Assembly (NCBI RefSeq): GCF_042660285.1
Contig: NZ_JBHSTP010000003.1
Location: forward strand, 62,001-126,000
Source of the DNA: Luethyella okanaganae
Lineage (GTDB): Bacteria; Actinomycetota; Actinomycetes; Actinomycetales; Microbacteriaceae
Reading direction: 5' to 3'
Length of the DNA: 64,000 bases
Position 1 is the stretch's first letter; each line of letters begins with the position of its first letter. This document shows positions 20,005 through 29,088 of this stretch, piece by piece. The notes beneath the pieces are model-generated. The model had not been told where the DNA came from and did no database searches. It saw nothing but the letters and a program-made list of their open reading frames with translations. A program made the translations under genes and the position numbers.

Positions 20005-22527
20005 ATGTTCGAGAGATTTACCGACCGCGCCCGACGCGTCGTCGTCTTGGCTCAAGAAGAGGCCAAGATGCTCAACCACAACTACATCGGAACCGAGCAC
20101 ATCCTGCTCGGTCTGATCCACGAGGGCGAGGGCGTCGCCGCCAAGGCCCTCGAGTCACTGGGCATCTCGCTCGACGCCGTGCGCGAGCAGGTGCAGGACA
20201 TCATCGGCCAGGGCCAGCAGCAGCCGACGGGGCACATCCCCTTCACGCCTCGCGCCAAGAAGGTGCTCGAGTTGTCGCTGCGGGAGGCTCTGCAACTCGG
20301 TCACAACTACATCGGAACCGAGCACATCCTGCTCGGCCTCATCCGGGAGGGTGAGGGCGTCGCAGCCCAGGTGCTCGTCAAGCTCGGCGCAGACCTCAAC
20401 CGGGTGCGCCAGCAGGTCATCCAGCTACTCTCCGGCTACCAGGGCAAAGAGCAGGTGCAGGTCGGCGCGAACGAGCAGGTGCAGGCTCAGGGCGGTTCGC
20501 AGATCCTCGATCAGTTCGGCCGCAACCTCACGCAGGCGGCGCGTGACGGCAAGCTCGACCCGGTGATCGGACGCGAGAAGGAGATCGAGCGGGTCATGCA
20601 GATCCTCTCGCGCCGCTCCAAGAACAACCCCGTGCTCATCGGCGAACCCGGTGTCGGCAAGACCGCTGTCGTCGAGGGGCTCGCCCAGGCCATCGTCAAG
20701 GGCGACGTGCCCGAGACGCTCAAGGACAAGCAGCTCTACTCGCTCGATCTCGGTTCGCTCATCGCCGGAAGCCGCTACCGCGGCGACTTCGAGGAGCGCC
20801 TCAAGAAGGTCACCAAGGAGATCCGCACGCGCGGCGACATCATCGTCTTCATCGACGAGATCCACACCCTCGTGGGTGCGGGCGCGGCCGAGGGCGCGAT
20901 CGACGCCGCAAGCATCCTCAAGCCGCTTCTCGCCCGCGGCGAGCTGCAGACCATCGGCGCGACGACCATCGACGAGTACCGCAAGCACTTCGAGAAGGAT
21001 GCCGCCCTCGAGCGCCGCTTCCAGCCGATCCAGGTGGCCGAGCCGTCGCTGCCCCACACGATCAACATCCTCAAGGGCCTTCGCGACCGCTACGAGGCGC
21101 ACCACAAGGTCTCGATCACGGATGGCGCTATCGTGGCAGCGGCGAACCTCGCCGACCGCTACGTCAGCGACCGCTTCTTGCCTGACAAGGCCATCGACCT
21201 GATCGACGAGGCCGGCGCGCGTCTGCGTCTCTCGATCCTTTCGAGCCCACCAGAGCTGCGGGAGTTCGACGAGAAGATCGCCGTGGTGCGCGCCGCCAAG
21301 GAGACCGCGATCGAAGACCAGGACTTCGAGAAGGCCGCGAGCCTGCGCGACGAGGAGAAGAACCTCCTCGGCGAGCGCCTGCGGCTCGAGAAGCAGTGGA
21401 AGTCCGGCGACGTCAAGACCACGGCCGTCGTCGACGAAGGTCTCATCGCCGAGGTACTGGCTCAGGCGACCGGGATCCCCGTGTTCAAGCTCACCGAGGA
21501 GGAGTCGAGCCGGCTCGTCTTCATGGAGAAGGCCCTGCACGAACGGGTCATCGGCCAGGAGGAGGCCATCTCGGCCCTCGCCAAGACCATCCGCCGCACG
21601 CGTGCCGGCCTCAAGGACCCGAAGCGCCCCTCGGGCTCGTTCATCTTCGCAGGCCCGACCGGCGTGGGAAAGACCGAGCTCGCCAAGGCGCTCGCCGAGT
21701 TCCTCTTCGACGACGAGGCCGCCATGATCTCGCTCGACATGAGCGAATATGGAGAGAAGCACACGGTCTCGCGGCTGTTCGGAGCCCCTCCGGGGTTCGT
21801 CGGCTTCGAAGAGGGCGGTCAGCTCACCGAGAAGGTTCGTCGCAAGCCTTTCAGCGTCGTGCTGTTCGACGAGATCGAGAAGGCCCACCCCGACATCTTC
21901 AACTCGCTCCTCCAGATCTTGGAGGAAGGGCGTCTGACGGATGGTCAGGGTCGTGTCGTCGACTTCAAGAACACAGTCATCATCATGACGACCAACCTCG
22001 GCACGAAGGACATCTCGGGCGGCCCCGTGGGCTTCCAGGTCGAGGGAGACACCGCCACCGACTACGACCGCATGCGCGGCAAGGTGAACGAGGAGCTCAA
22101 GAAGCACTTCAAGCCCGAGTTCCTCAACCGTGTCGATGAGATCATCGTGTTCCCGCAGTTGTCGAAGCCGGAACTCCTGCAAATCGTCGACCTGTTCATC
22201 AAGCGCCTGAGCGCACGGATGCTCGACCGCGACATGACCGTCGAACTCGCCGTCGCAGCCAAAGAGCACCTCATCGAGGTCGGCTTCGACCCGGCTCTGG
22301 GAGCCAGGCCGTTGCGTCGTGCGGTGCAGCGCGAGGTGGAGGACCGGCTCTCGGAGAAGATTCTGCACGGCGACCTCAACCCGGGCGACCATGTGCACAT
22401 CGACTTCCTGAACGGCGAGTTCGTGTTCACGACCTCCAAGCGTGATCTGCCGGTGACGTCCAGCGTCAATGCGAGCGCCGCCCTCGGAACCGGCCCGGCG
22501 ACCCCGGACATCGCAATCACCGGTTAG
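20005..22527 (+). CDS. clpC: ATP-dependent Clp protease ATP-binding subunit ClpC
   Basis: AAA+ unfoldase that feeds substrates to ClpP. The 840-residue protein has two N-terminal Clp repeats, visible as NHNYIGTEHILLGLIHEGEG and GHNYIGTEHILLGLIREGEG. AAA-1 has Walker A GEPGVGKTA near residue 212, a UVR-type linker lies at about 425-460, and AAA-2 has Walker A GPTGVGKTE near residue 550. The C-terminal D2-small domain follows. Three start codons are adjacent (GTG 19999, ATG 20002, ATG 20005); the last gives the MFERFTDRARR start of mycobacterial ClpC1 and fits the GAGGAG spacing. Confidence 0.97.
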   Translation: MFERFTDRARRVVVLAQEEAKMLNHNYIGTEHILLGLIHEGEGVAAKALESLGISLDAVREQVQDIIGQGQQQPTGHIPFTPRAKKVLELSLREALQLGHNYIGTEHILLGLIREGEGVAAQVLVKLGADLNRVRQQVIQLLSGYQGKEQVQVGANEQVQAQGGSQILDQFGRNLTQAARDGKLDPVIGREKEIERVMQILSRRSKNNPVLIGEPGVGKTAVVEGLAQAIVKGDVPETLKDKQLYSLDLGSLIAGSRYRGDFEERLKKVTKEIRTRGDIIVFIDEIHTLVGAGAAEGAIDAASILKPLLARGELQTIGATTIDEYRKHFEKDAALERRFQPIQVAEPSLPHTINILKGLRDRYEAHHKVSITDGAIVAAANLADRYVSDRFLPDKAIDLIDEAGARLRLSILSSPPELREFDEKIAVVRAAKETAIEDQDFEKAASLRDEEKNLLGERLRLEKQWKSGDVKTTAVVDEGLIAEVLAQATGIPVFKLTEEESSRLVFMEKALHERVIGQEEAISALAKTIRRTRAGLKDPKRPSGSFIFAGPTGVGKTELAKALAEFLFDDEAAMISLDMSEYGEKHTVSRLFGAPPGFVGFEEGGQLTEKVRRKPFSVVLFDEIEKAHPDIFNSLLQILEEGRLTDGQGRVVDFKNTVIIMTTNLGTKDISGGPVGFQVEGDTATDYDRMRGKVNEELKKHFKPEFLNRVDEIIVFPQLSKPELLQIVDLFIKRLSARMLDRDMTVELAVAAKEHLIEVGFDPALGARPLRRAVQREVEDRLSEKILHGDLNPGDHVHIDFLNGEFVFTTSKRDLPVTSSVNASAALGTGPATPDIAITG

Positions 22528-22542
22528 TCGTCGGCGCCGCGA

Positions 22543-22573
22543 ACGGGTCGCGCCTTCTGGCGCGTCCCGTTTT
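22543..22573 (+). terminator. rho-independent terminator of clpC
   Basis: ACGGG-T-CGCGCC pairs with GGCGCG-T-CCCGT around a TTCT loop, with one internal mismatch. It is followed by TTT about 15 bp after the clpC stop. Confidence 0.8.
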
Positions 22574-22680
22574 CGGCATCGGCGCCCCTCTTTCTGCATC
22601 GCGGCGTGGCTGCGCGACCGAGCTCGCGGTGGCGGCATCCGTAGACTTGCCCAACACCGACGCGAGAGGATACGACCCGA

Positions 22681-23235
22681 GTGGCTGAGCAGAACCAGCG
22701 TGAGACCCGGCGTGAGCACGGCGCGGGCACGGGCGGCTATGACGTGCGCCGGGCGCGCACGGGCGACGTGCCGCGCATCCAGGCGCTCGTCGAACCTCTC
22801 GTGCAGCAGCGCATCCTGCTCGGCAAAGACGCGGTCGTGTTCTACGAGGCCGTTCAGGAGTTCCGGATCGCCGAGGGCGACGACGGCGAGCTCATCGGCT
22901 GCGGCGCGCTGCACGTCATGTGGCAGGACCTCGCCGAGGTGCGCACACTCGCCGTGGCACCCGAGTGGCTCGGCCGTGGTGTCGGTCATGCGCTGCTGAG
23001 TCGCCTGGAGTCGGATGCCCGCGATCTCGGCCTCACCCGGTTGTTCTGCCTCACCTTCGAGGTGGGCTTCTTCGGACGGAACGGCTTTCACGAGATGGGA
23101 GACGAGACCGTCGACGCCGAGGTCTACGCCGAGCTCGTGCGTTCGCCCGACGAGGGCGTCGCCGAGTTCCTCGACCTCGCCCGGGTGAAGCCCAACACCC
23201 TTGGCAACACCCGGATGCTCAAACAGCTTTCCTGA
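22681..23235 (+). CDS. GNAT N-acetyltransferase, amino-acid N-acetyltransferase (ArgA-like)
   Basis: A 184-residue GNAT-fold enzyme. It has the acetyl-CoA-binding segment VRTLAVAPEWLGRGVGHALL near residues 88-107 and LTRLFCLTFEVGFFGRNGF in the C-terminal half. The sequence resembles the short actinobacterial N-acetylglutamate synthase type (stand-alone GNAT, as in the mycobacterial arginine pathway). It could therefore supply N-acetylglutamate, but no other arg genes are nearby. The start is GTG at 22681. A short charged N-terminal extension precedes the fold. Confidence 0.85.
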   Translation: MAEQNQRETRREHGAGTGGYDVRRARTGDVPRIQALVEPLVQQRILLGKDAVVFYEAVQEFRIAEGDDGELIGCGALHVMWQDLAEVRTLAVAPEWLGRGVGHALLSRLESDARDLGLTRLFCLTFEVGFFGRNGFHEMGDETVDAEVYAELVRSPDEGVAEFLDLARVKPNTLGNTRMLKQLS

Positions 23236-23308
23236 GCGGAAACCGCGACTCGCGGGCGCGCCGTGTCGCCTGGGCACGATAGCCCTACCCCGTCGTTACC
23301 CTAGGGGC

Positions 23309-23959
23309 ATGTCGACGCTCAAGCATCCCGTCGGCCGCCAGTCCAGCAAGGTCTACTGGCGCCGAAGGCTCCTGGTGGGCCTTGGCCTGCTGGCTGTGAT
23401 CGTCGTCGTCGTCCTCATCGTCGTGCGTCCGGGTTCGAGTTCGGGTGCGCCGGAGCCCGGTGCTACCGGTGGGGTGTCGACATCGACGCCCAGCGGCACG
23501 ACCCCGCCAGACGGTTCGACCATCCCGACCGAGAACACCGAGGTCGAGGGTGCGGCCTGCGATCCGAAGAAGGTACGTGTCGAGGCGATCACCGATCAGG
23601 TCGACTACGACCCGGGTGAGCAGCCGAAGCTTTCGCTGACGATCACGAACACCGGGTCGAAAGCCTGTGTGATCGATGCTGGGACTTCGAAGCAGGTTTT
23701 CACGGTCAAGAGTGGTGACGAGGTGTACTGGCTTTCGACCGATTGCCAGCAGAACCCCGTCGATGCGCAGGTGTCGCTCGAGCCGGGCAAGGCGATCAGC
23801 TCGAGCACTCCGATCGGGTGGGATCGCACGCGCTCGGCCCCTGAGACCTGCGACGCGACCGACAGACCGGTCGTGCCCGCCGGGGGTGCCTCCTACTACC
23901 TCGCGGTGAGCGTCGACGGCATCGAGTCGGCCGATCCGAAGCAGTTCCTGCTCTATTAG
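23309..23959 (+). CDS. membrane-anchored extracytoplasmic protein
   Basis: A 216-residue protein with a short basic N-terminus, one transmembrane helix (about residues 20-43, with long runs of Val/Ile), a Ser/Thr/Pro/Gly-rich linker and a C-terminal beta-rich domain. That domain contains DYDPGEQPKLSLTITNTGSK and two cysteines that could form a disulfide, resembling an immunoglobulin-like fold displayed outside the cell. The ATG at 23309 is chosen because sequence before it lacks coding character. The function is unknown. Confidence 0.78.
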   Translation: MSTLKHPVGRQSSKVYWRRRLLVGLGLLAVIVVVVLIVVRPGSSSGAPEPGATGGVSTSTPSGTTPPDGSTIPTENTEVEGAACDPKKVRVEAITDQVDYDPGEQPKLSLTITNTGSKACVIDAGTSKQVFTVKSGDEVYWLSTDCQQNPVDAQVSLEPGKAISSSTPIGWDRTRSAPETCDATDRPVVPAGGASYYLAVSVDGIESADPKQFLLY

Positions 23960-24058
23960 CTCTATTAGCGTGTCCCCTTAGCCCATAGGGAAGCAGCGGG
24001 ACCGGTCCGCGAAGAGTCCACAGAGGGTTCCCGCGGATTGTCCTTGTGCTAGAGCATG

Positions 24059-24089
24059 TCACCCTATTCGCGCTGAGTGGATAGGGTGA
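24059..24089. promoter_or_regulatory. 9-bp inverted repeat next to a start codon
   Basis: TCACCCTAT (24059-24067) and ATAGGGTGA (24081-24089) are perfect inverted repeats with a 13-bp spacer. They end five bases before the GTG of the next gene. The repeat could be a repressor site or an mRNA hairpin that hides the ribosome-binding region. Confidence 0.55.
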
Positions 24090-24093
24090 TTGC

Positions 24094-24588
24094 GTGGTGG
24101 ACGAGCGGCGAGAGACGTTGCGGCGCAAATACCTGAGCCTTGGCGCGGGCGAGCTGGCCGCCGCGGCGGTCTTTGCCGTCGTAGCCGCGAGCGTTGTGAT
24201 GCCCCGGCTGGAGAGCAGACAGGATTCTGCGGCGCTGTCGTCGGCACTAGTCCCGCTGCTCGTGATCCTTGGGCAGATGGGCGTCTATTGGCTGCTGGCG
24301 CGCAACTGGGTGGAACGGGCGCCGATGCCGGCGCCCCTTGTGGGTCTGTACCGTGCGTTTCGGATCCTCGACGTTGTTCTTCTGGTGGCGGGCCTGCTCG
24401 GCGTTCTCGTGTGGTTGCCGGTTCATGTCGGTGCAGCGGTGGGCATTGTGACGGTATGGTTTTTTGGCGTTGTCGAATACGTGAACTACTTCGTGGTCCG
24501 CCTCGCCTACCCGATCCAACGGTGGCCGTTCATGGTCGGCCAATGGCGGACGCCTCGACTCCTCCAGGATCTGAACTCCGTTCGGTGA
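24094..24588 (+). CDS. integral membrane protein of unknown function
   Basis: A 164-residue protein with four hydrophobic helices (about residues 18-37, 47-67, 87-110, 112-133), short loops and a charged N-terminus (MVDERRETLRRKYLSL). Starts are possible at GTG 24094 or 24097. No domain is recognised. The C-terminal part (YPIQRWPFMVGQWRTPRLLQDL) is amphipathic. It stands alone, followed by almost 1 kb with no convincing gene. Confidence 0.72.
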   Translation: MVDERRETLRRKYLSLGAGELAAAAVFAVVAASVVMPRLESRQDSAALSSALVPLLVILGQMGVYWLLARNWVERAPMPAPLVGLYRAFRILDVVLLVAGLLGVLVWLPVHVGAAVGIVTVWFFGVVEYVNYFVVRLAYPIQRWPFMVGQWRTPRLLQDLNSVR

Positions 24589-25551
24589 TCCCGTCCGATG
24601 CGGGGATCAGCAGAGTGGAGGGCGCAGCTGATCTCATCACGTCCGAAGATCGAGCACAGCTAGTGGCTCAGCACTCTCTCTGTCTTAGAGCAAAAGCGTC
24701 GAGACGACCCTGCCAAACACCGTCGCCCATACACAGCCATCGAACGCCGAGGTCGCACCTCGATGAGGACGGACATGGGCGTCTGTTCGCTGGAGCAGAT
24801 CTGTCGCACGCTGTCGAAAGGTTCAGAACTCGTCGACAGAAGCTCGTCATGCTAGTCACAGGCTGCCGGGTTCACGCCGTCGAGTATCGTGTTCAGGTGC
24901 GGCACGCCGGCTGGCCGTCGGGGTGCATTCGGTCAAGCGCTGCGGCGATCATCCAGCGTTTGTGAACACGGCGTGAGCGCCGACTCGAATGTCGAGACTG
25001 CGGTTGTGAGAAACATGGGACATGTCGCGCACGTTTGCCGCCCCGGACGATCCCGCCAAGTCTTCGACTCGGTGTTCGAGCAGATGAGTGTTCGCAATCG
25101 CCTCCGGCATCCTGGGCGAGCCTCTGGCCGTCCTCGATACGGGCGATCGTAGCTGCCTGGCGGATTCCGCTCACGGCCATTTCAGTGGGACGCGAAGCCA
25201 ACCCTGCGTGAGGCCAACGGTTGCTCTCGCGGGCTCGCTCGACATTCCGCGCTACATCCTTCTTCTTATCGTCTTATCGATCGCTGCACGGAAAATACCC
25301 ACATGATTCTGGGCCACACAAATAAAATGCTAGCAAATTGCATCGATCTAACACATCATCGCATCTTGGACGTGTTCGTCGATCAACACACAAATGACGG
25401 TCAGACTGTTGACATCGGAAGAGACTGCCTCTCGTCTACGCAAGGATCCGACGCCATCGTGTCGCATGATCCATCAGGGCAAGCGCCGAAGGTTCGACGA
25501 GACCGGGAACCCGCATTTTCTCTAGGTTCGACCGATGATTACGCTGGACTC
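24589..25551. other. about 960 bp without a convincing gene, partly AT-richer
   Basis: No frame here has consistent coding character. The composition becomes clearly more AT-rich from about 25250 to 25430, unlike the surrounding genes. Short reverse-strand frames (for example 24893-25201) show no known motif. It may be decayed foreign DNA and should contain the promoter of the SseB-like gene at its right end. Confidence 0.5.
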
Positions 25552-25968
25552 ATGACACAGGCACGAAAGGGGTCGCGCTCCGATTCGAAACGTCTCCTCG
25601 TTTTCCGTTCAGAGGCTCTTGCCACGGCGCTGGAGCGACAGGACGTCGCTGCGGTCGCGTTGGCGCTCAGGCACGGCAACACGATTGTGCCTCTGCTCAA
25701 AGCCGGTGATCCCGACAAGTCGATCGACTCAGGCGAGGTCTGGATGTATCGTGATCCGAACACGAGCGAGGTCGCGCTGCTGCTGTTCAGCGATGCCGCG
25801 AACAAGCCTGCGAACCTGCCGCCGACCGTCGGTCTGTACAGTCCGGATTGGCTGCGCGCCTTTTTGCGTCGGCACGGCGAGGACATCACGATGGTGTTCC
25901 TCGACATCGCCGGGCCGTATCCCATGCAAGCCTCGCCCTCCGAGCTGCTTGGCGCACTCGACGCCTGA
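25552..25968 (+). CDS. SseB-like N-terminal domain protein
   Basis: A 138-residue protein resembling the SseB N-terminal domain. It has a short helical start (SEALATALERQDVAAVALAL), then strands reading NTIVPLLKAG, GEVWMYRDPNTSEVALLLFSD and LDIAGPYPMQASPSELLGAL. The frame stays open back to an ATG at 25303, but that extension is AT-rich and unlike coding sequence here, so the ATG at 25552 is preferred. The role is unknown; in enteric bacteria SseB relatives have been linked to secretion or serine sensitivity. Confidence 0.65.
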   Translation: MTQARKGSRSDSKRLLVFRSEALATALERQDVAAVALALRHGNTIVPLLKAGDPDKSIDSGEVWMYRDPNTSEVALLLFSDAANKPANLPPTVGLYSPDWLRAFLRRHGEDITMVFLDIAGPYPMQASPSELLGALDA

Positions 25969-26127
25969 GCGTTCGAGGATGCCGGAAGAGGTCGCCGAAG
26001 CCTGTCGACCGATGGTTTCGGGCTTGGAGCGGCTCGCTTGTTCCGCCTCGGCATCCGCCAGCGTTACTCGTCGTGGTCAGAACTGGTCGAACTCGGGATC
26101 TGGCCGATTCAGGATCTGCAAGGCTCA

Positions 26128-26180
26128 CCTGTCGGACTCAGGGCTGTCAGGCCTGTCGGACTCAGACCTGTGGGTCTCAG
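26128..26180. repeat. three 14-bp direct repeats at the end of radA
   Basis: CCTGTCGGACTCAG occurs at 26128-26141 and 26152-26165. A variant, CCTGTGGGTCTCAG, lies at 26167-26180. The last copy overlaps the reverse-strand stop codon of radA. The array lies in the 208-bp gap between two convergent genes. Confidence 0.8.
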
Positions 26181-27538
26181 AACGCGGCGTCGAGCTCGCG
26201 CTCGCGCACGTCTTGCACCGAGGCGAATGCTTGCGCGACGGCGGTGTGGACGGTGCCACTGCGGGCGTCGATACGTGTGCGGAAGCCGAGGCGCGCCGCC
26301 TCGGCCCCGCGGTGCTTCTCGGAGCTGACCGAGCGGATCTCGCCGGCGAGGCTGATCTCGCCGACGGCCACGACGTTGTGGGCGATGGGTTTGTCGCGTG
26401 CGGCCGAGGCGATCGCCAGGGCGATGGCTAGGTCAGCGGCCGGCTCGACGAGTCGCACGCCGCCCACCGTTGAGACGTAGACGTCCATGCCGCCGAGCGG
26501 GATGTGGGCTCGCCGTTCGAGCACGGCGATGAGCATGGCCACGCGCGATGCGTCGACCCCGTTCGTGACGCGTCGTGGATTAGGGGCCGGATTGGCCACG
26601 ACGAGCGCCTGCACCTCGACAGGGAGGGCACGCCTGCCCTCGAGGGCGACGGTCACGCACGTGCCAGAGATCGGGTCGCTACCGCGGCTGAGGAAGAGCC
26701 CGCTCGGGTCGGTGACCTCGGCGATGCCGTCGCCGGTCATCTCGAAGCAGCCCACCTCGTCGGTGGGCCCGAAGCGGTTCTTCAAAGCGCGCACGAAACG
26801 GAGGGCCGTCTGGCGGTCGCCCTCGAACTGGCAGACCACGTCGACGAGATGCTCGAGCAGGCGCGGGCCGGCGATCGAGCCGTCTTTCGTGACGTGGCCG
26901 ACGAGCAGCACAGGGAGGTTGCGATCCTTGGCGACCCGGATGAGGGTCGAAGCCACTTCTCGCACCTGTCCTGGCTGCCCGGCGAGGCCGTCCGAGAGCG
27001 AGCTCGAGACGGTCTGCACGGAGTCGACGATCACGAGCTGCGGCTCGACGGAGTCGATCTGCCCGAGGATCGTGGCGAGATCGGTCTCGGAGGCGAGGAA
27101 GAGGGTCGGCTCCAGGGCGCCCGTGCGCTCGGCGCGCAGCCGCACCTGGTGCACGGACTCCTCGGCGCTCACGTAGAGCACGCGCCGCCCGGTTGACGCG
27201 GCGCGAGCGGCGACCTCCAGTAGCAGGGTCGACTTGCCGACCCCGGGTTCGCCACTCAACAGGATGGCGGCACCCGGTACGATTCCGCCGCCGAGAACCC
27301 GGTCGAACTCGCCGATTCTGCTCGGCCAGTGCTGAACGGAATCCGTCGTGATCGTCGTGATCGGTCGTGCCGAGCGGTCATCGGACACGATGACGGGTTT
27401 GAGCGAGCGCACGATCCCGACCTGGTCGGCGACGTCGAGCACCGTTCCCCACTGCTGGCACTCGCCGCAGCGGCCGACCCAGCGGACGCTCGTCCAACCG
27501 CACTCCGCGCAGCGGAAGGTGGAGGTGGGGCGGGCCAT
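26177..27538 (-). CDS. radA: DNA repair protein RadA
   Basis: RecA-related ATPase that promotes branch migration during recombinational repair. The 453-residue protein has the N-terminal four-cysteine zinc finger CAECGWTSVRWVGRCGECQQW, Walker A GEPGVGKSTLLLEVA near residue 96 and Walker B-like QLVIVDSVQT. The RadA-specific KNRFG motif (ALKNRFGPTDEVGCFEM) lies near residue 248. The C-terminal Lon-like domain (residues about 290-440, with MDVYVSTVGGVRL) is complete. The SGNH hydrolase gene lies immediately upstream in the same direction, 9 bp away. Confidence 0.96.
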   Translation of the reverse strand: MARPTSTFRCAECGWTSVRWVGRCGECQQWGTVLDVADQVGIVRSLKPVIVSDDRSARPITTITTDSVQHWPSRIGEFDRVLGGGIVPGAAILLSGEPGVGKSTLLLEVAARAASTGRRVLYVSAEESVHQVRLRAERTGALEPTLFLASETDLATILGQIDSVEPQLVIVDSVQTVSSSLSDGLAGQPGQVREVASTLIRVAKDRNLPVLLVGHVTKDGSIAGPRLLEHLVDVVCQFEGDRQTALRFVRALKNRFGPTDEVGCFEMTGDGIAEVTDPSGLFLSRGSDPISGTCVTVALEGRRALPVEVQALVVANPAPNPRRVTNGVDASRVAMLIAVLERRAHIPLGGMDVYVSTVGGVRLVEPAADLAIALAIASAARDKPIAHNVVAVGEISLAGEIRSVSSEKHRGAEAARLGFRTRIDARSGTVHTAVAQAFASVQDVRERELDAAF

Positions 27539-27547
27539 GTGGCGAGC

Positions 27548-28483
27548 TTAGCCCGAGCTTCCGACAACGGCGGCAACGGCGTCCGACGGCTTGGGAAAAC
27601 GCTTGGCGAGCGCGGCTGCGAGGGAGGGGATGAAGGCATCCGCCCACACCCGGTACCCGTGATCGTTCGGGTGGAACATGTCCTGTGCGAACTGGGTGAG
27701 GATACCGAGGAGACCCTGCCGCCTCGTGGTCTCGTGCAGTGGAACGACCGTGAGCCCGAACTCTGCGGCGATCCGGCGCAGGATGCGATTTGCGCGGGCC
27801 ACGGTGCGCTCGTTGTGCGGCAGATGGAAGCATGGGAGGTCTGCCACGAGGGCATGGGAGGGCAAGGCCGAGAAGATCTCGCGGATGCCGTCGGCGAAGT
27901 GGGCGCCGTTCCACTGCGCGACGTCGTTGGCACCGATCGACACGGTCACGACATCCGGCTGCAAGGCTACGAAGCATGGGAGCTGGTCGCGCACGGCCAG
28001 CGCGACCGTCGCCCCGGAGACGCTCAGATTCACGACACGCAGACTGCGGCCGGTCACTGAACGCATGCGCGCGGCGAGCACGCCGACATAGCTGGCATCT
28101 GGGCGGCTGGCGCCAATGCCTTGCGCAGCGCTGTCGCCGATGGCGACGTAGAGCAACTCGCCGCGTTTCTTGGCATGGTCTCGCCACCACTTCGAGTGCA
28201 CGGGCAAGGTTTCGCTGAGTACCGCGGCGTTCTCGGCCATGCGTGCGCGGAAGCGAGGCCAGCCGAGAGCGCCGAGCATGGCCGTGAGCGCGAGGGAGAA
28301 GCCGGCGACGACGGCCTGGACGGTGGCGTCGACAGGGCGACGGATGCCGCGGTCGAGCACCTGCGACCTTGGTTCGCGGGTTCGGGGGTTGCGCGGTGTG
28401 CCGGATCGGGCGATGGGCACGCGCTGAAGAGGCCGGATCGGGCGGAGGACCGCGCGGTCGGTCTCGTGGGGGGAAACAGACAC
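27548..28483 (-). CDS. SGNH/GDSL-family hydrolase
   Basis: A 311-residue probable esterase/lipase with a membrane-proximal N-terminus (hydrophobic helix about residues 55-75). The GDS nucleophile block AIGDSAAQGIG lies near residue 117. The oxyanion motif VSIGANDVAQWNG and the catalytic FHPNDHGYRVWADAF block (Asp and His) follow. The N-terminal boundary is uncertain: a GTG at 28483 gives a plausible start, while the frame runs open to 28858 through sequence without coding character. It may be cotranscribed with radA. The substrate is unknown. Confidence 0.87.
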   Translation of the reverse strand: MSVSPHETDRAVLRPIRPLQRVPIARSGTPRNPRTREPRSQVLDRGIRRPVDATVQAVVAGFSLALTAMLGALGWPRFRARMAENAAVLSETLPVHSKWWRDHAKKRGELLYVAIGDSAAQGIGASRPDASYVGVLAARMRSVTGRSLRVVNLSVSGATVALAVRDQLPCFVALQPDVVTVSIGANDVAQWNGAHFADGIREIFSALPSHALVADLPCFHLPHNERTVARANRILRRIAAEFGLTVVPLHETTRRQGLLGILTQFAQDMFHPNDHGYRVWADAFIPSLAAALAKRFPKPSDAVAAVVGSSG

Positions 28484-28872
28484 GAAATGAAGATAGTCCT
28501 CGAATCCGAGCGCCCCCTGATCGTTTGCTGCATATATCTGGTGTGACCGGCCGTGTGAGATCCGAGACCACGCCGGATGTCGGTCACTCCGGTGATCGCG
28601 CCCGCCCGGGGTGGGCGCCACCATTTCTCGCACTCGAATCGTTCGCATGCTCGTGGCTCCGTCGCGCGCTACCGGCGCTGCGCCCGGCCGCCGCCCTGAG
28701 CTCGGCTGGTAGCGTCGAGCGAGCCGGATGCGACCGTCTCTGCTCGTGAGTTTGCGCGTTTCGCGGAGTTGCGGCTCATGTACGGCACGGGTGCCGTACG
28801 CAACGACGGGGCTTGTGCCATCATCCGCGCCCTGATTCGCGCAGAAGGTCATGCTCAACTAAACTCGTCCGC
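28484..28872. other. intergenic region before tRNA-Ser
   Basis: About 390 bp that should carry the promoters of the hydrolase (minus) and the tRNA (plus). A TATATG-like -10 lies near 28533-28538 in hydrolase orientation. I see no gene or repeat here. Confidence 0.4.
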
Positions 28873-28962
28873 GGTACCGTGTCCGAGCGGCCGAAGGTGC
28901 AACTCTCGAAAAGTTGTGTGGGTGAAAGTCCACCGTGGGTTCAAATCCCACCGGTACCGCCA
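28873..28962 (+). tRNA. tRNA-Ser (anticodon CGA)
   Basis: A 90-nt class II tRNA. The acceptor stem GGTACCG pairs with CGGTACC, followed by discriminator G and an encoded CCA. The anticodon arm is CAACT-CTCGAAA-AGTTG, giving anticodon CGA, which reads UCG serine codons. A long variable arm (TGGG/TCCA) and a T arm GTGGG-TTCAAAT-CCCAC complete the cloverleaf. The D region TCCGAGCGGCCGAAGG is typical of tRNA-Ser. Confidence 0.97.
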
Positions 28963-28969
28963 TGAAAAC

Positions 28970-29009
28970 GCCCCGAGATCCCTTGTAAACACTGGGATCC
29001 GGGGCTTTT
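28970..29009 (+). terminator. rho-independent terminator after tRNA-Ser
   Basis: GCCCCG-A-GATCCC pairs with GGGATC-CGGGGC around an 11-base loop with one bulged A. It is followed by TTTT, 8 bp after the tRNA CCA. Confidence 0.88.
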
Positions 29010-29034
29010 CGCATGTGTAGGGAAAAAGAGGGTA

Positions 29035-29063
29035 GCCCCCGGTCGCCCAAGGCGACCGGGGGC
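29035..29063 (-). terminator. terminator of the downstream minus-strand gene
   Basis: A perfect 13-bp stem (GCCCCCGGTCGCC with its complement) surrounds a CAA loop. Read on the minus strand it is followed by a short T-rich tract (CTCTTTTTCCC). It therefore fits as the terminator of the membrane-protein gene at 29089-29520. Confidence 0.8.
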
Positions 29064-29088
29064 CATGTTGAGGATCCGTGGCTCGGTG

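Noticed and set aside
20425..23277. A 950-codon minus-strand open frame over clpC
   Set aside because: It is the antisense of clpC and the following GNAT gene, with repetitive Asp/Val/Leu composition and no domain.
24893..25201. A 102-codon minus-strand frame as a regulator fragment
   Set aside because: Part of it (SGIRQAATIARIEDGQRL) looks protein-like, but no domain, ribosome-binding site or conserved partner could be seen.
25303..25551. N-terminal extension of the SseB-like gene to an ATG at 25303
   Set aside because: The extension is AT-rich, contains no domain and does not resemble coding sequence of this genome. The shorter start at 25552 gives a compact domain.
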